A stretch of 33,040 bases of DNA from an uncultured Schlesneria sp. (GCA_903834925.1 CAILLA010000222.1:1-33040), one strand, 5' to 3'; counted from the stretch's first letter, positions 24,406 through 33,040 are shown. Made by a program: numbers and translations. The notes: generated from the sequence alone by a model not told the origin.

Positions 24406-27400
24406 ATGACGACTGAAATTCCAAAGCAATACGATCCCGCCCTGGCTGAAGCTCGTTGGTTCCCTTTTTGGGAAGAACGAGGTGACTTCAATGCCAATCC
24501 GCCGAAGCCGAGTGATCCACATCCCAAGCCACCGCATGTGATCATGATCCCGTTGCCGAACGTGACGGGTGCGCTGCATATGGGACATGCGCTCAATGGA
24601 ACGTTGCAAGACCTGCTGACTCGTTGGCGCCGGATGCAGGGTTATGAAGCCCTTTGGATGCCGGGGACCGATCACGCGGGGATTGCGACTCAATCGGTCG
24701 TCGAAAAACGGATGCTCGAAGAAGAGGGCCTGACCCGGCACGACATCGGCCGTGAGGCACTCGTCAAGCGGATCTGGACCTGGAAAGACGCATACGAAAA
24801 ACGGATTCTCAGCCAGTTGAAAAGCCTGGGTGCAAGCTGCGACTGGCGACGGGTCCGGTTCACTCTGGACGATGTTTGCTCGCGCGCCGTGCGACAGACA
24901 TTTTTTAAAATGTTCAAAGACGGACTCATCTATCGCGGCAAGCGGCTGGTGAACTGGGATACGTTTCTGCAAACCGCAGTGGCTGATGACGAAGTCTACG
25001 ACGAAGAGATCGACGGTCACTTCTGGACAATGAACTACCCAGTGATCGACGATGCGGGCCAACCAACGGGTGACCGTATTTCGTTTAGCACAACTCGTCC
25101 CGAGACGATGCTTGGAGATACGGCAGTCTGCGTTCATCCAACTGACGAGCGATACACTCATCTGATCGGCAAACGAGTTCGCATCCCCATTAACGGTCGG
25201 TTGATTCCGATCGTGGCGGATGCATTGCTGGCAGACAAAACGCTGGGAACCGGCTGCGTGAAGGTGACCCCTGCGCACGACCCGAACGACTACGCCTGCT
25301 GGACTCGCAACAAAGAAGCGATGGGCGAGCCGATCAACATTTTGAATCCCGATGGGACCCTGAACGAGAACGGCGGAACATGGCAGGGGCTGGACCGACT
25401 GGTCGCACGTGATGCCGTGGTGGCCGAGATGGAAAAGCTGGGACACTTCGAGAAAGTGGAAGATCGCAAGATTCCGCTGAAACATAGTGATCGCTCGAAG
25501 ACTCCGGTCGAGCCGTACCTGTCCGAACAATGGTTCGTGAAGATGGACACGCTGGCCCAGGCCGCGATCGATGCCGTCAACGACAACCGGGTGACGTTCT
25601 ATCCCGAACGATACCGTTCGTCATATCTCGACTGGTTGGGCGAGAAGCGGGACTGGTGTATCAGCCGACAACTCTGGTGGGGACACCGGATTCCGGTCTG
25701 GTCAAAGACGTTTGAAGACGAAAGCGCTGCTCGAAAGGCAAAAGCGGAGTTTGTGGCGTCGTCAAAATTCGACAGTGGATTGATCGAGTTCACGGTTCAC
25801 GCATTGTCAGGTTCATCGGCGGCAGCAGGTGGCGCTTTATTGCAGGCTTGCCTGGCGACTGACGATGTGGAATGGACTGCGGAGATCGAATCGCACGGTT
25901 TCAAACGGGATGAAGATGTCCTGGATACCTGGTTCAGTTCAGCACTCTGGCCGCACGCGACGCTCGGCTGGCCTGACCTCAAACACAATCCTCCGCTTGA
26001 CGGCCACGCAGACCCTTCGGCGACGGGCACGAACGAAGTCCTGCCGTACTTTTATCCCGGCAGCGTGCTGGTGACCTCGCGTGACATCATCACGTTGTGG
26101 GTGGCACGGATGGTGCTGACGGGCCTGTATAACATGGGGGACGTTCCGTTCAAACACGTTTGTATTCATCCGAAAATACAGGATGGATTCGGGCAGACGA
26201 TGTCGAAGTCGAAGGGGAACGGCGTTGATCCGATCGAATTGATCGAGAAATACGGCTGCGACGGAATGCGGTTTACGATCGCGTCGTTCGCGGGCGAGAC
26301 GCAGGACGTGCGGTTGCCGGTCGGCTACGAGTGCCCTCATTGCCAGGCGGTGATTCCGCAGGAACCGCATCATCTGAAATTCAAACCGGGCAAGCCGAAG
26401 ATCAAATGCCCCAAGTGCAAGAAGGAATCACAGTACGCCACGCCGAACTACATTCCGGACGAAGGTGAACTGGTCGCGAGAATCGTGATCGAACGCTTCG
26501 AGTTCGGTCGTAACTTCTGCAACAAACTGTGGAACGCCGCCCGGTTCGCGATGATGAATCTGGAAGGCTATACGCCGGGCACCGTTGATCCCACATCGCT
26601 GGCCATTGAGGATCGCTGGGTTCTGTCACGACTGGCCACGGTCACGGACGAAGTGACTTCGTTACTAAGTGTCTACAAGTTTGACGCGGCGACTCGTTCG
26701 TTACGTGACTTCGTCTGGAACGAGTTCTGTGACTGGTATCTGGAAATGATCAAGCCTCGCCTGCGAGACGAAGCTCTCAAGCCGACGGCTCAGCGAGTCC
26801 TCGTGGCCGTGCTCGATACGACCTTAAGGCTGCTACATCCGTTTACGCCCTTTATTACGGAAGAGCTTTGGCAGCGATTGGCTGAAATCGCCCCCGAGCG
26901 AGGTCTTCCTTCTCCGGCTAAGGTGTCTGCCGCGATCATCGTTGCCCCGTGGCCAACGGGTCTTGAGGGCTATCGAGACGCTTCACTTGAGGCCCGTTTC
27001 CAGAGATTACAAGACCTGATCGTCGCCGTCAGAAATGTGCGAGGGACCTATAACATCAGCCCCGCCGTCGCCGTTTCGATCTCCGTTCGTTGTTCGCCCG
27101 AGATTGCTGCCGACCTCAATCAAGTAAAGCCGCAGTTCGAGATGCTGGCCAAGGCGACGCTGACCGATGCTGGACCGGGTGTCACTCGACCCAATGCGAG
27201 TGCCAGCTTTGCCCTCGGTGAAGCCGATGGATACCTCCCTTTGGAAGGGTTGGTCGATCTCCAGGCCGAAGTAGCACGCCTCAAGAAAGAGGCGGAGAAG
27301 CTGCGCGGATTCATCGCGGGGCACGAGAAGAAGCTCTCAAACCAGAGCTTCATCGATCGAGCTCCGCCGGAAGTCGTCGTCGAAGTTCGTGAAACCTTGG

Positions 27401-27462
27401 CGGGACTTCAAAATCAACTGAACAGCATCGAGGACGCGGCGAAGCAGTTGTCGGGAGCATAA
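24406..27462 (+). CDS. valS: Valyl-tRNA synthetase with zinc-ribbon insertion
   Basis: The 1018-residue protein is a class Ia aminoacyl-tRNA synthetase that charges tRNA-Val. The HIGH motif appears as HMGH (58-61, after PLPNVTGAL) and the KMSKS motif as TMSKS (598-602). The editing CP1 domain is between them (SFSTTRPETMLGDTAVCVHP), followed by the RDWCISRQLWWGHRIPVW segment. After KMSKS there is a CPHC (643-646) ... CPKC (668-671) pair, a zinc-ribbon-like insertion not present in E. coli ValRS. The C-terminal anticodon-binding domain and a coiled-coil arm (about 945-1010, AEVARLKKEAEKLRGFIAGH) are complete. ATG 24406 is used rather than the TTG at 24394, which overlaps the previous stop. A hairpin repeat begins 6 bp after the stop codon. 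Confidence 0.96.
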   Translation: MTTEIPKQYDPALAEARWFPFWEERGDFNANPPKPSDPHPKPPHVIMIPLPNVTGALHMGHALNGTLQDLLTRWRRMQGYEALWMPGTDHAGIATQSVVEKRMLEEEGLTRHDIGREALVKRIWTWKDAYEKRILSQLKSLGASCDWRRVRFTLDDVCSRAVRQTFFKMFKDGLIYRGKRLVNWDTFLQTAVADDEVYDEEIDGHFWTMNYPVIDDAGQPTGDRISFSTTRPETMLGDTAVCVHPTDERYTHLIGKRVRIPINGRLIPIVADALLADKTLGTGCVKVTPAHDPNDYACWTRNKEAMGEPINILNPDGTLNENGGTWQGLDRLVARDAVVAEMEKLGHFEKVEDRKIPLKHSDRSKTPVEPYLSEQWFVKMDTLAQAAIDAVNDNRVTFYPERYRSSYLDWLGEKRDWCISRQLWWGHRIPVWSKTFEDESAARKAKAEFVASSKFDSGLIEFTVHALSGSSAAAGGALLQACLATDDVEWTAEIESHGFKRDEDVLDTWFSSALWPHATLGWPDLKHNPPLDGHADPSATGTNEVLPYFYPGSVLVTSRDIITLWVARMVLTGLYNMGDVPFKHVCIHPKIQDGFGQTMSKSKGNGVDPIELIEKYGCDGMRFTIASFAGETQDVRLPVGYECPHCQAVIPQEPHHLKFKPGKPKIKCPKCKKESQYATPNYIPDEGELVARIVIERFEFGRNFCNKLWNAARFAMMNLEGYTPGTVDPTSLAIEDRWVLSRLATVTDEVTSLLSVYKFDAATRSLRDFVWNEFCDWYLEMIKPRLRDEALKPTAQRVLVAVLDTTLRLLHPFTPFITEELWQRLAEIAPERGLPSPAKVSAAIIVAPWPTGLEGYRDASLEARFQRLQDLIVAVRNVRGTYNISPAVAVSISVRCSPEIAADLNQVKPQFEMLAKATLTDAGPGVTRPNASASFALGEADGYLPLEGLVDLQAEVARLKKEAEKLRGFIAGHEKKLSNQSFIDRAPPEVVVEVRETLAGLQNQLNSIEDAAKQLSGA

Positions 27463-27468
27463 AGTTAT

Positions 27469-27504
27469 GCCCCCGCGGCGGTGGTTAGCGGGCCTTTGCA
27501 CCAG
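27469..27504 (+). repeat. Hairpin repeat, family A, left arm of locus 2 (5' truncated)
   Basis: It reads GCCCCCGCGGCGGTGGTTAG then CGGGCCTTTGCACCAG, the same as the arm at 17335 but without its first dozen bases, which would fall at the end of valS. Confidence 0.85.
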
Positions 27505-27543
27505 CCTATTGCCACTTGCCCGAATACTCGTTGGCTTGCCTGT

Positions 27544-27954
27544 TTATTCAGAAATCCCATTCTCGACGATGGTTTTCGGTTTCGCAATTCGTGGTTTAGT
27601 GAGTAGCAGGAATGCCGAGATCAGAGTCAGCGGGCTGACAATTGACCAATATGGTAGCCGCCAAACAACGAACTCTTTTCTGAGCTGCGAACCCCTTATG
27701 TGCTCGCTGGGATGTGAATCGACTGGCAACTCCTCGACGGGCGATGTCGCGAGTTCTTCGTGTGAAGGAATAAAAACATGTTCAATTGCTCCATTACGGG
27801 AATAAATTGGTTCCATGCCGCGTCTGGAATGAGTCACGTCGTGGATGATCTCTTCAATAGCCAAGCTCCTGACCCAGATGCCCATGAACGCGCACGCCAT
27901 TACGAGCGTCAAAACACCGATCTTCCTTCGCCACGGCTTGAAGAAGTCGCCCAT
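27544..27954 (-). CDS. Small two-helix membrane protein (planctomycete PYWSIV type)
   Basis: The 136-residue protein has a basic start (MGDFFKPWRRK), a first membrane segment (about 12-31, IGVLTLVMACAFMGIWVRSL), an extra-cytoplasmic loop of about 70 residues, then LPYWSIVSPLTLISAFLLL as second segment and a basic tail (KPRIAKPK). From memory, short proteins with this WRRK...PYWSIV..LTL.SA.LLL..PR plan are multi-copy in planctomycete genomes, with unknown function. The gene lies alone between convergent valS and the SNF2 helicase gene, and is enclosed by an inverted pair of hairpin repeats, as if the repeats and gene form one cassette. The start at 27954 is the first ATG and fits the N-in basic tail. 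Confidence 0.72.
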   Translation of the reverse strand: MGDFFKPWRRKIGVLTLVMACAFMGIWVRSLAIEEIIHDVTHSRRGMEPIYSRNGAIEHVFIPSHEELATSPVEELPVDSHPSEHIRGSQLRKEFVVWRLPYWSIVSPLTLISAFLLLTKPRIAKPKTIVENGISE

Positions 27955-28026
27955 GATTCATGGTCCCGATTCTGAACACGGCAATTGCACCTTTGCCGGT
28001 ATTGGCTGATAAAACGGTTTGCCGGG

Positions 28027-28074
28027 CTAGGGCAAAGGCCCGTTAACCACCCTCGCGGGGAGGGTGGGGTTTCG
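28027..28074 (-). repeat. Hairpin repeat, family A, right arm of locus 2 (inverted)
   Basis: On the minus strand it matches the arm at 17335-17382 in 39 of 48 positions, and stem bases change in pairs. It abuts the stop codon of the SNF2 gene (28075). Confidence 0.9.
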
Positions 28075-31000
28075 TTACGTCTGTTGGCCGCCCAGTTTGA
28101 TCAGGTCGACCAGTTCGGCTGTTGACAACTTCGCGGCGGCGTCGGTTCCTTCGAGGATTCCTGCGACCAAACCTCGCTTGTCGGCGTGTAGCTTGAGGAT
28201 CTGTTCTTCGATCGTATCCTTGGCGACCAGTCGATAGACCGTAACGGGTCGAGTCTGGCCGATCCGGTGGGCTCGGTCGGTGGCCTGATCTTCGACAGCC
28301 GGATTCCACCAGGGGTCGAGATGCACGACGTAATCGGCCCCGGTGAGATTCAGGCCGGTCCCGCCTGCTTTGAGCGAGATCAGAAACAGATCTCCTTCAC
28401 CCCGTTGAAAGGCATCGACTGCCGCTTGACGCTTCTTTACGGGGGTTCCGCCGTCGAGGTATTGATACGTGATCTTCCGTTTGTCGAGTGCTTCACGGAT
28501 CAAAGCCAGGTGCTGCGTGAACTGACTGAAGACGAGGGCGCGATGACGTCCTTCTCGAAGTTCGTCGATCGTTTCGAGGAACAGATCGAGCTTGGCTGAC
28601 GAGAGTTTCCATTCCTTATCAACCAGTCGTGGATGGCAGGCGAGTTGCCGCAGTTTGGTTAATGCGGCCAGAACCTGGAATCGCTGATCCTTATCGGTCC
28701 CATCGATCATGTCCGTCAGGTTCGTGACGGCCCACAGTCGAGCGTCTTCGTAGACCCGCCGCTCTTCTTTGGACAGTTCTGCCGTGAGCTGAATTTCCGT
28801 CCGCGAAGGAAGTTCGGTGAGGACTTCGCTCTTGGTGCGGCGGAGAATAAATGGTCGGATGACCCGTGACAACGCTTGCTTACGGACGACATCCTTGCCT
28901 TTTTCGATCGGGTCTGCGAAGACTTCTCGAAACCGTTCCCAACTGCCGAACAGCCCCGGAGCAACCCCGCGGAAAAGGCTCCAAAGATCGCCGAGATGGT
29001 TCTCCGCCGGGGTTCCGGTCAGCGCCAGTCGCCAGTCGGCCTCGATCTCGCGCACGGCTTGCGACGTCTTGGTCTGGCTGTTCTTGATCGCCTGAGCTTC
29101 ATCCAGAACCAGCGTTCCCCACTTGATGCCGCTCAGTTCGGCCGCATGCTGCTGCAACAAGTGGTAACTTGTAATCAGCAGATCGCCGTTCCCGAGCGTC
29201 TTCAGGAATTCCACTCGGTCGGTATCCCGATAAAGGATTGGGCGAAGCGTCGGTGCGAACCGTTCGACTTCACGCATCCAGTTAAAGCCGACCGAAACCG
29301 GGGCGACGATCAATGTTGGACCAATCTCACGTCGATCCAATAGGACGGCGATCGCCTGCACAGTCTTGCCCAGACCCATGTCATCTGCAAGACAACCACC
29401 CACGCCCCATTCGGCAAGTCGCCTCAGCCACTTATAGCCTTCCACCTGATAATCGCGGAGGTCGGCGGTCAACGTTGTAGGAACGACCGGATCAAGATCG
29501 GTCGCCAGTTGCAACCGCTTCAGCGATTGCTTCCATTTCTTGCTCGCCTTCAGCGTGACTTCGTCTTTGAACAGATCGGCCAGGACCGGAGCCGCAGTCG
29601 CATTGAATTCCAGCTTGCCCCGGTTGGAATGGATCATGTCGGTCACGCTGGCCAGACGATTGCGGAACTCTTGTGAGATCGCCGCGAACTGTCCTTTGCC
29701 CAGATCAAGATACCGACGTCCACCCTTGATCGCCGTCAGCAATGTGGTCAGAGGAAAGCTCTGCCCGCCGATGTCGATTGTTCCGGTCAGGCCGAACCAG
29801 TCGTGCTGATCTTTGACTTCGACTCGCAAGCCAGCGGGCGAGACTTCGCCCAGCACCTGCATTTTGCGAGCTTCTTTTGCTTCGGGCCACAAGACAATCG
29901 GATCGTTCTCGGGGCGAGCCCTGAGCACATCGAGCATGTCCAAGACGTCATCGTCGGAGGGCATCGACCATTTGAATGGTTCCACGTTCTGAAATCGTTG
30001 CAGAAACAGTTCTTTCGCGAGCGAGTCGGCCCGTTGCCGTTCATCGAAGTGGTCGCGGCTTACTTGAACACGAGCCTGATTGATCTGACCAGCGATCTCA
30101 TTTGGCCCGTCACCCGGCAAGTAATAAGCTCCATTCGGGGCGGGTCTGACCTGGATCTGGATCGTGGCCCCGGCAGGCTCAATCGGCGTCAGGCGAGCCA
30201 CTAACCGTTGTTCTGCCGGGACGAATTCCCCTTTGAGTGACGCAGGCAGTCCAACAGGCAACTTCGCCTCAAGGGCTGGGAGTCGCTTCAGAAATTCTGC
30301 TTGGACTTCCGGAGGAATGGTGGGAGCCTCTTCCAGCAAACTCATTGCCATCCGCCACAATTCATAGCTCGCACGGACGACGAAAATCTTGCCTTGCTCG
30401 ATGTCGCAGGCGAATCCACACTGACTATCACCCGATGAAAAATGAAGGAACTTTCGCAAACTCCGACCGTCGACCGCTGGAACAAGTTTCCAATTCTTGT
30501 CCGATTCTTCGAGTAATAATCCCAGCTGGCCGCGAACGACGTTCATCGGATCAGCATCGAAATACACGTAAGGGTGACCGATCAACTTTTCCAGAATTGA
30601 TCCGATCTGGTTCGTCGTCGGACCACCGTAGTAGTGGCGTACGTCACTAACCGCACGAAGAACTTCGTGGTCCTGAGGAAGGAATTGCACATGGGATTGC
30701 GAACGCATACGATCCCAGCCAATCATGCGTCCCTTGTTCCATCCCCCCTTTTTGCCAGGGGTTTGGTCGACCGGATCGAGCTTGAAATTCGTCTCGCCGT
30801 ATACCGTCAAACGCCAGGCGAGTCGCGATTTGGCTGGTCCTTCTTCCGGCTCGTCCGGTATCGATTTTTGATTAATGAACTGATCGAGCGTCCTGAGGGC
30901 GATGGTCCACGATGGTTCGGGTTCGCCAAGTAATGCGGTCACCATTTTCGAATCAGGATTTGTAAACTCACGGTGCAGAACCGTCAGTGCGGCAAATGTA

Positions 31001-31338
31001 TGTGGGCAATGAAACCGTGTTCCGGAATGTGGACATGAACAGGTGGCATGAAAATGAAGACTTGTTTCGAAGGGCCGCTCAAAAACGATCGATGCGATCT
31101 GTGACTTGCCATCACTACCGTTGAAATAAAAGAGAATGGTCGATGTGCCGATCTCGAAATTCGCTTTCGTGATCTGACCAATACAGTTATTTCCTTTGAA
31201 AATAAGATCGTGACGATGGATTCGGATCTGTTCGGCGATCCGAATCAGCCAAATTTTGCGAGCGTGTTCCCTGCCGAGCTTCGTATTCCTCGGCATTGAT
31301 GACATTTGTCCGATTCCATTCGATGGGAACATTGGCAT
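28075..31338 (-). CDS. SWIM zinc-finger SNF2/Rad54-type helicase
   Basis: The 1087-residue protein starts with a SWIM zinc finger (C100, C102, C111, H113; CSCPHSGTRFHCPH). The central 150-600 region is of the kind found in bacterial SNF2 proteins. An SNF2 ATPase core follows: Walker A DDMGLGKT near 652, DEAQAIKN near 745 (motif II), ALTGTPAENHL, and C-terminal helicase motifs SLKAGGTGLNL and DRAHRIGQTRPV near 985-1030. Such proteins translocate on double-stranded DNA and often act with RNA polymerase (RapA-like) or in repair or defence. No methylase, nuclease or other defence partner is adjacent, so a housekeeping role is equally likely. It is 137 bp downstream of bioB on the same strand. Confidence 0.94.
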   Translation of the reverse strand: MPMFPSNGIGQMSSMPRNTKLGREHARKIWLIRIAEQIRIHRHDLIFKGNNCIGQITKANFEIGTSTILFYFNGSDGKSQIASIVFERPFETSLHFHATCSCPHSGTRFHCPHTFAALTVLHREFTNPDSKMVTALLGEPEPSWTIALRTLDQFINQKSIPDEPEEGPAKSRLAWRLTVYGETNFKLDPVDQTPGKKGGWNKGRMIGWDRMRSQSHVQFLPQDHEVLRAVSDVRHYYGGPTTNQIGSILEKLIGHPYVYFDADPMNVVRGQLGLLLEESDKNWKLVPAVDGRSLRKFLHFSSGDSQCGFACDIEQGKIFVVRASYELWRMAMSLLEEAPTIPPEVQAEFLKRLPALEAKLPVGLPASLKGEFVPAEQRLVARLTPIEPAGATIQIQVRPAPNGAYYLPGDGPNEIAGQINQARVQVSRDHFDERQRADSLAKELFLQRFQNVEPFKWSMPSDDDVLDMLDVLRARPENDPIVLWPEAKEARKMQVLGEVSPAGLRVEVKDQHDWFGLTGTIDIGGQSFPLTTLLTAIKGGRRYLDLGKGQFAAISQEFRNRLASVTDMIHSNRGKLEFNATAAPVLADLFKDEVTLKASKKWKQSLKRLQLATDLDPVVPTTLTADLRDYQVEGYKWLRRLAEWGVGGCLADDMGLGKTVQAIAVLLDRREIGPTLIVAPVSVGFNWMREVERFAPTLRPILYRDTDRVEFLKTLGNGDLLITSYHLLQQHAAELSGIKWGTLVLDEAQAIKNSQTKTSQAVREIEADWRLALTGTPAENHLGDLWSLFRGVAPGLFGSWERFREVFADPIEKGKDVVRKQALSRVIRPFILRRTKSEVLTELPSRTEIQLTAELSKEERRVYEDARLWAVTNLTDMIDGTDKDQRFQVLAALTKLRQLACHPRLVDKEWKLSSAKLDLFLETIDELREGRHRALVFSQFTQHLALIREALDKRKITYQYLDGGTPVKKRQAAVDAFQRGEGDLFLISLKAGGTGLNLTGADYVVHLDPWWNPAVEDQATDRAHRIGQTRPVTVYRLVAKDTIEEQILKLHADKRGLVAGILEGTDAAAKLSTAELVDLIKLGGQQT

Positions 31339-31425
31339 CGTCTCCTATGATCCTTGCTTCGATTTGACTGAGGTCGCAGTGCGAAAATACTGTTAATATG
31401 AACTGTCAATCACGTCCGTGGTAGA

Positions 31426-31477
31426 GATTCCAAGTTATCCCAGTTCAATGATTTGGGAGGATAACCAAACTGGAATC
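31426..31477. repeat. Inverted repeat between bioB and the SNF2 gene
   Basis: GATTCCA (31426-31432) pairs with TGGAATC (31471-31477), and TTATCC (31435-31440) pairs with GGATAA (31459-31464). The stem includes the first bases of the bioB stop codon. There is no U-run on the minus strand, so a terminator role is not shown. Confidence 0.55.
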
Positions 31478-32555
31478 AACCGTGGCACGAGATCGGTTCA
31501 CCTTTTTCGCAGCATGTTTCGGCTTGGGTCTGAGTTGCTTTCCATGCCTGGTAGGCTTCATGGTCGCCAATCACGATTTCAAAACCTAGGTCTGCGACCA
31601 TCTTAAAATCGTCCTCAGCGGGTTGCCCTTTTGTGGTCAGATAATCGCTGACGAACATCGAATTTGCAGCGTAGAGACTCATCGCCTGCATCGACCGAAG
31701 ATTGACCTCGCGGCCACCCGAGACTCGCAGTTCCACTGACGGGTTCGCCAGTCGGAACATGCACAGTGTCTTCAGGCAATATCGGGGATTGAGATCCCAC
31801 TTGCGTTCCAGTGGCGTTCCATCGATCGAATGCAGGAAGTTGACCGGCGTCGAATGGACTCCCAGCGTTCGCAATTCAAAGGCCACGTCGACGAGATCCT
31901 GATCGGTTTCGCCCATCCCCACGATCAGTCCGCTGCACAGTTCCATCCCGGCGCTCCGAACTGCTTGCAAGGTCTGCAGACGGTCGTCATAGCTGTGAGT
32001 CGAAACAACCTTGTCGTGGAATGTGCGGCTGGTGTTCAAATTGTGGTTGATCCGGTCGACACCTGCCGCTTTCAAAGTCTCGGCCTGTTCGGGTTTGAGC
32101 AGACCCAGACAGCAGCAGATATGAAGCCCATATTTGTCTTTGATCTTAGTGACCGTGCTGGCGATATGGTCAACCTCGCGGTTACTGGGACCACGTCCCG
32201 ACGCCACGATACAGTACGTTCGAGCCTGCGAGGCGACCGCTCGTTCGGCACCTTCCATCAGCTTGGCTTCGTTTAACATGGCATATCGAGGAATCTCGGC
32301 CTCTGACACGATCGATTGCGAGCAGTAACCACAGTCCTCAGGGCAGAGACCGCTCTTGGCGTTCTTGAGGAAGTATAGGTGTACTTGCTTACCGAAATGT
32401 TTCCGACGGACACGATACGTCGCTGCCAAAAGGTCTAACAGATCATCGTCGTCCGATTGAAGAATGCTCAGTCCCTCATCAGCGGTTAACTGATGCCCGT
32501 CCAGAACTCGGGAGGCAAGGTCATTCCAGCGGTCTGCAGCCAGCAAGCAATCCAT
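31476..32555 (-). CDS. bioB: Biotin synthase
   Basis: The 359-residue protein is a radical SAM enzyme that inserts sulfur into dethiobiotin, the last step of biotin synthesis. The [4Fe-4S]/SAM motif CPEDCGYC has C71, C75 and C78. Other BioB signatures are KSGLCPEDCGYCSQS, DRINHNLNTSRTFHDKVVSTHSYDDRL (with the Asn and Asp that face dethiobiotin), GLIVGMGET and LRVSGGREVNL with the conserved Arg that ligates the second cluster. The C-terminal tail (EAYQAWKATQTQAETCC...) varies in the family. No other bio genes are in the window. Upstream no BirA-like operator was recognised. Confidence 0.96.
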   Translation of the reverse strand: MDCLLAADRWNDLASRVLDGHQLTADEGLSILQSDDDDLLDLLAATYRVRRKHFGKQVHLYFLKNAKSGLCPEDCGYCSQSIVSEAEIPRYAMLNEAKLMEGAERAVASQARTYCIVASGRGPSNREVDHIASTVTKIKDKYGLHICCCLGLLKPEQAETLKAAGVDRINHNLNTSRTFHDKVVSTHSYDDRLQTLQAVRSAGMELCSGLIVGMGETDQDLVDVAFELRTLGVHSTPVNFLHSIDGTPLERKWDLNPRYCLKTLCMFRLANPSVELRVSGGREVNLRSMQAMSLYAANSMFVSDYLTTKGQPAEDDFKMVADLGFEIVIGDHEAYQAWKATQTQAETCCEKGEPISCHG

Positions 32556-32907
32556 CGACGAAAATCCTTCGATTCAAAAACGCACGGTTCGGGTCTTTCC
32601 TGAACGCTCCATTCTAATCGCGAAGCGGCCTCTGACGACAGGCAACCAGACGTTTTCCTGCCCAAACAAAGTGCGAAATATCCTTCGTGCTGACGTTTGT
32701 TTCTTTGCGTGGCGAAAAGATTTTCTACAGGAGCATCAGGCTGTGCCAATAAAACAGCCAAACTGTCCTCGGGTAATAATGTTGCGCCTCATCGATGGAA
32801 TCGCCATTGAAACTTGTCGTGCCTCGGTTTTACACTTTTTCGAGTTTGCAACTTGACTCGATGGCTCAAGTTTCAGGATTTCTGCCAAAGTAGCTACCAT
32901 CGCTCCG
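32556..32907. other. Gene-free region upstream of bioB
   Basis: Frames here are short and not convincing. It should contain the bioB promoter (minus strand), but I found no strong match. Confidence 0.45.
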
Positions 32908-32909
32908 AG

Positions 32910-33022
32910 GTTGTCAGTTTTTGTAAGTTGAGAATGGTAAGCCACAACCCGTAGCATGGGCTTCAGCCCGTGCGACACAACATCTTGTGCGGGCTAAAGC
33001 CCACACTACAAAAACTGACAAC
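32910..33022. mobile_element. MITE-like palindromic element
   Basis: GTTGTCAGTTTTTGT (32910-32924) and ACAAAAACTGACAAC (33008-33022) are a perfect 15-bp terminal inverted repeat. Inside, GTAGCATGGGCTTCAGCCCG (32951-32970) pairs with CGGGCTAAAGCCCACACTAC (32990-33009). CTCCG occurs 2 nt outside each end (32903-32907, 33025-33029), a possible target-site duplication. At 113 bp with no ORF it would be non-autonomous. Confidence 0.6.
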
Positions 33023-33040
33023 ATCTCCGCGTGATGAGCA

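Noticed and set aside
24355-25530. 391-codon minus-strand frame antisense to valS
   Set aside because: It lies fully opposite a clear ValRS gene, has no recognisable domain and a composition typical of an antisense shadow.
32736-32978. 80-codon minus-strand frame upstream of bioB
   Set aside because: Its first part lies inside the palindromic element and it has no recognisable domain or ribosome binding site.
1-33040. Search for CRISPR arrays and tRNA genes
   Set aside because: No regularly spaced direct repeats and no cloverleaf-like sequence were recognised by eye; a dedicated scan was not possible.

Overview
The window looks like a chromosomal segment of a planctomycete, possibly a Schlesneria- or Planctomicrobium-like lineage; the genus is a guess. 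The evidence is two DUF1559 pseudopilin-type proteins with the [20 protein letters not shown] leader, their small partner lipoproteins, a TPR/FG-GAP/ASPIC-UnbV protein, a very large M56-type sensor fused to repeats, a small PYWSIV-type membrane protein, and intermediate GC. No rRNA, tRNA, CRISPR array, prophage or intact insertion sequence was seen.

Layout. 1-6877 (minus): a BlaI-type repressor gene overlaps by 4 bp a giant membrane M56 metallopeptidase whose C-terminal part runs off the left edge. 6878-7922: repeat-rich spacer and a possible small membrane protein. 7923-8543: a stand-alone EF-Tu domain-II-like barrel. 8803-14067: a molybdopterin oxidoreductase of the FdhF/YdeP type followed by a TPR-VCBS-ASPIC protein. 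14506-17278: lipoprotein, DUF1559 protein and a secreted Kelch-like protein. 17531-20706 (minus): M20 amidohydrolase, a second lipoprotein and a second DUF1559 protein. 21620-23465: an apparent amino-acid attenuator and citramalate synthase. 23768-27462: a Uma2/DUF820 nuclease-like gene and valS. 27469-28074: an inverted-repeat cassette carrying a small membrane protein gene. 28075-32555 (minus): a SWIM-SNF2 helicase and bioB. 32556-33040: gene-free, ending in a MITE-like palindrome.

The most notable find is upstream of cimA. A near-consensus promoter (TTGACG-N17-TATGAT) is followed by a 30-codon ORF with 6 Ile and 3 Val codons in its last 15 codons. Next come a candidate antiterminator strand just after the stop codon, a perfect 12-bp terminator hairpin with a U-run, and cimA, whose product makes the precursor of isoleucine. 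No plus-strand gene lies upstream that would need that terminator. This is the layout of a ribosome-stalling attenuator. I know of no description of one in this phylum, but could not search.

Second is a family of about 48-bp hairpin repeats arranged as inverted pairs at two loci (17335-17473 and 27469-28074). Paired bases in the hairpin stem have changed together, and at one locus the pair encloses a small membrane protein gene. Third is a separate 113-bp element with 15-bp perfect terminal inverted repeats at 32910-33022.
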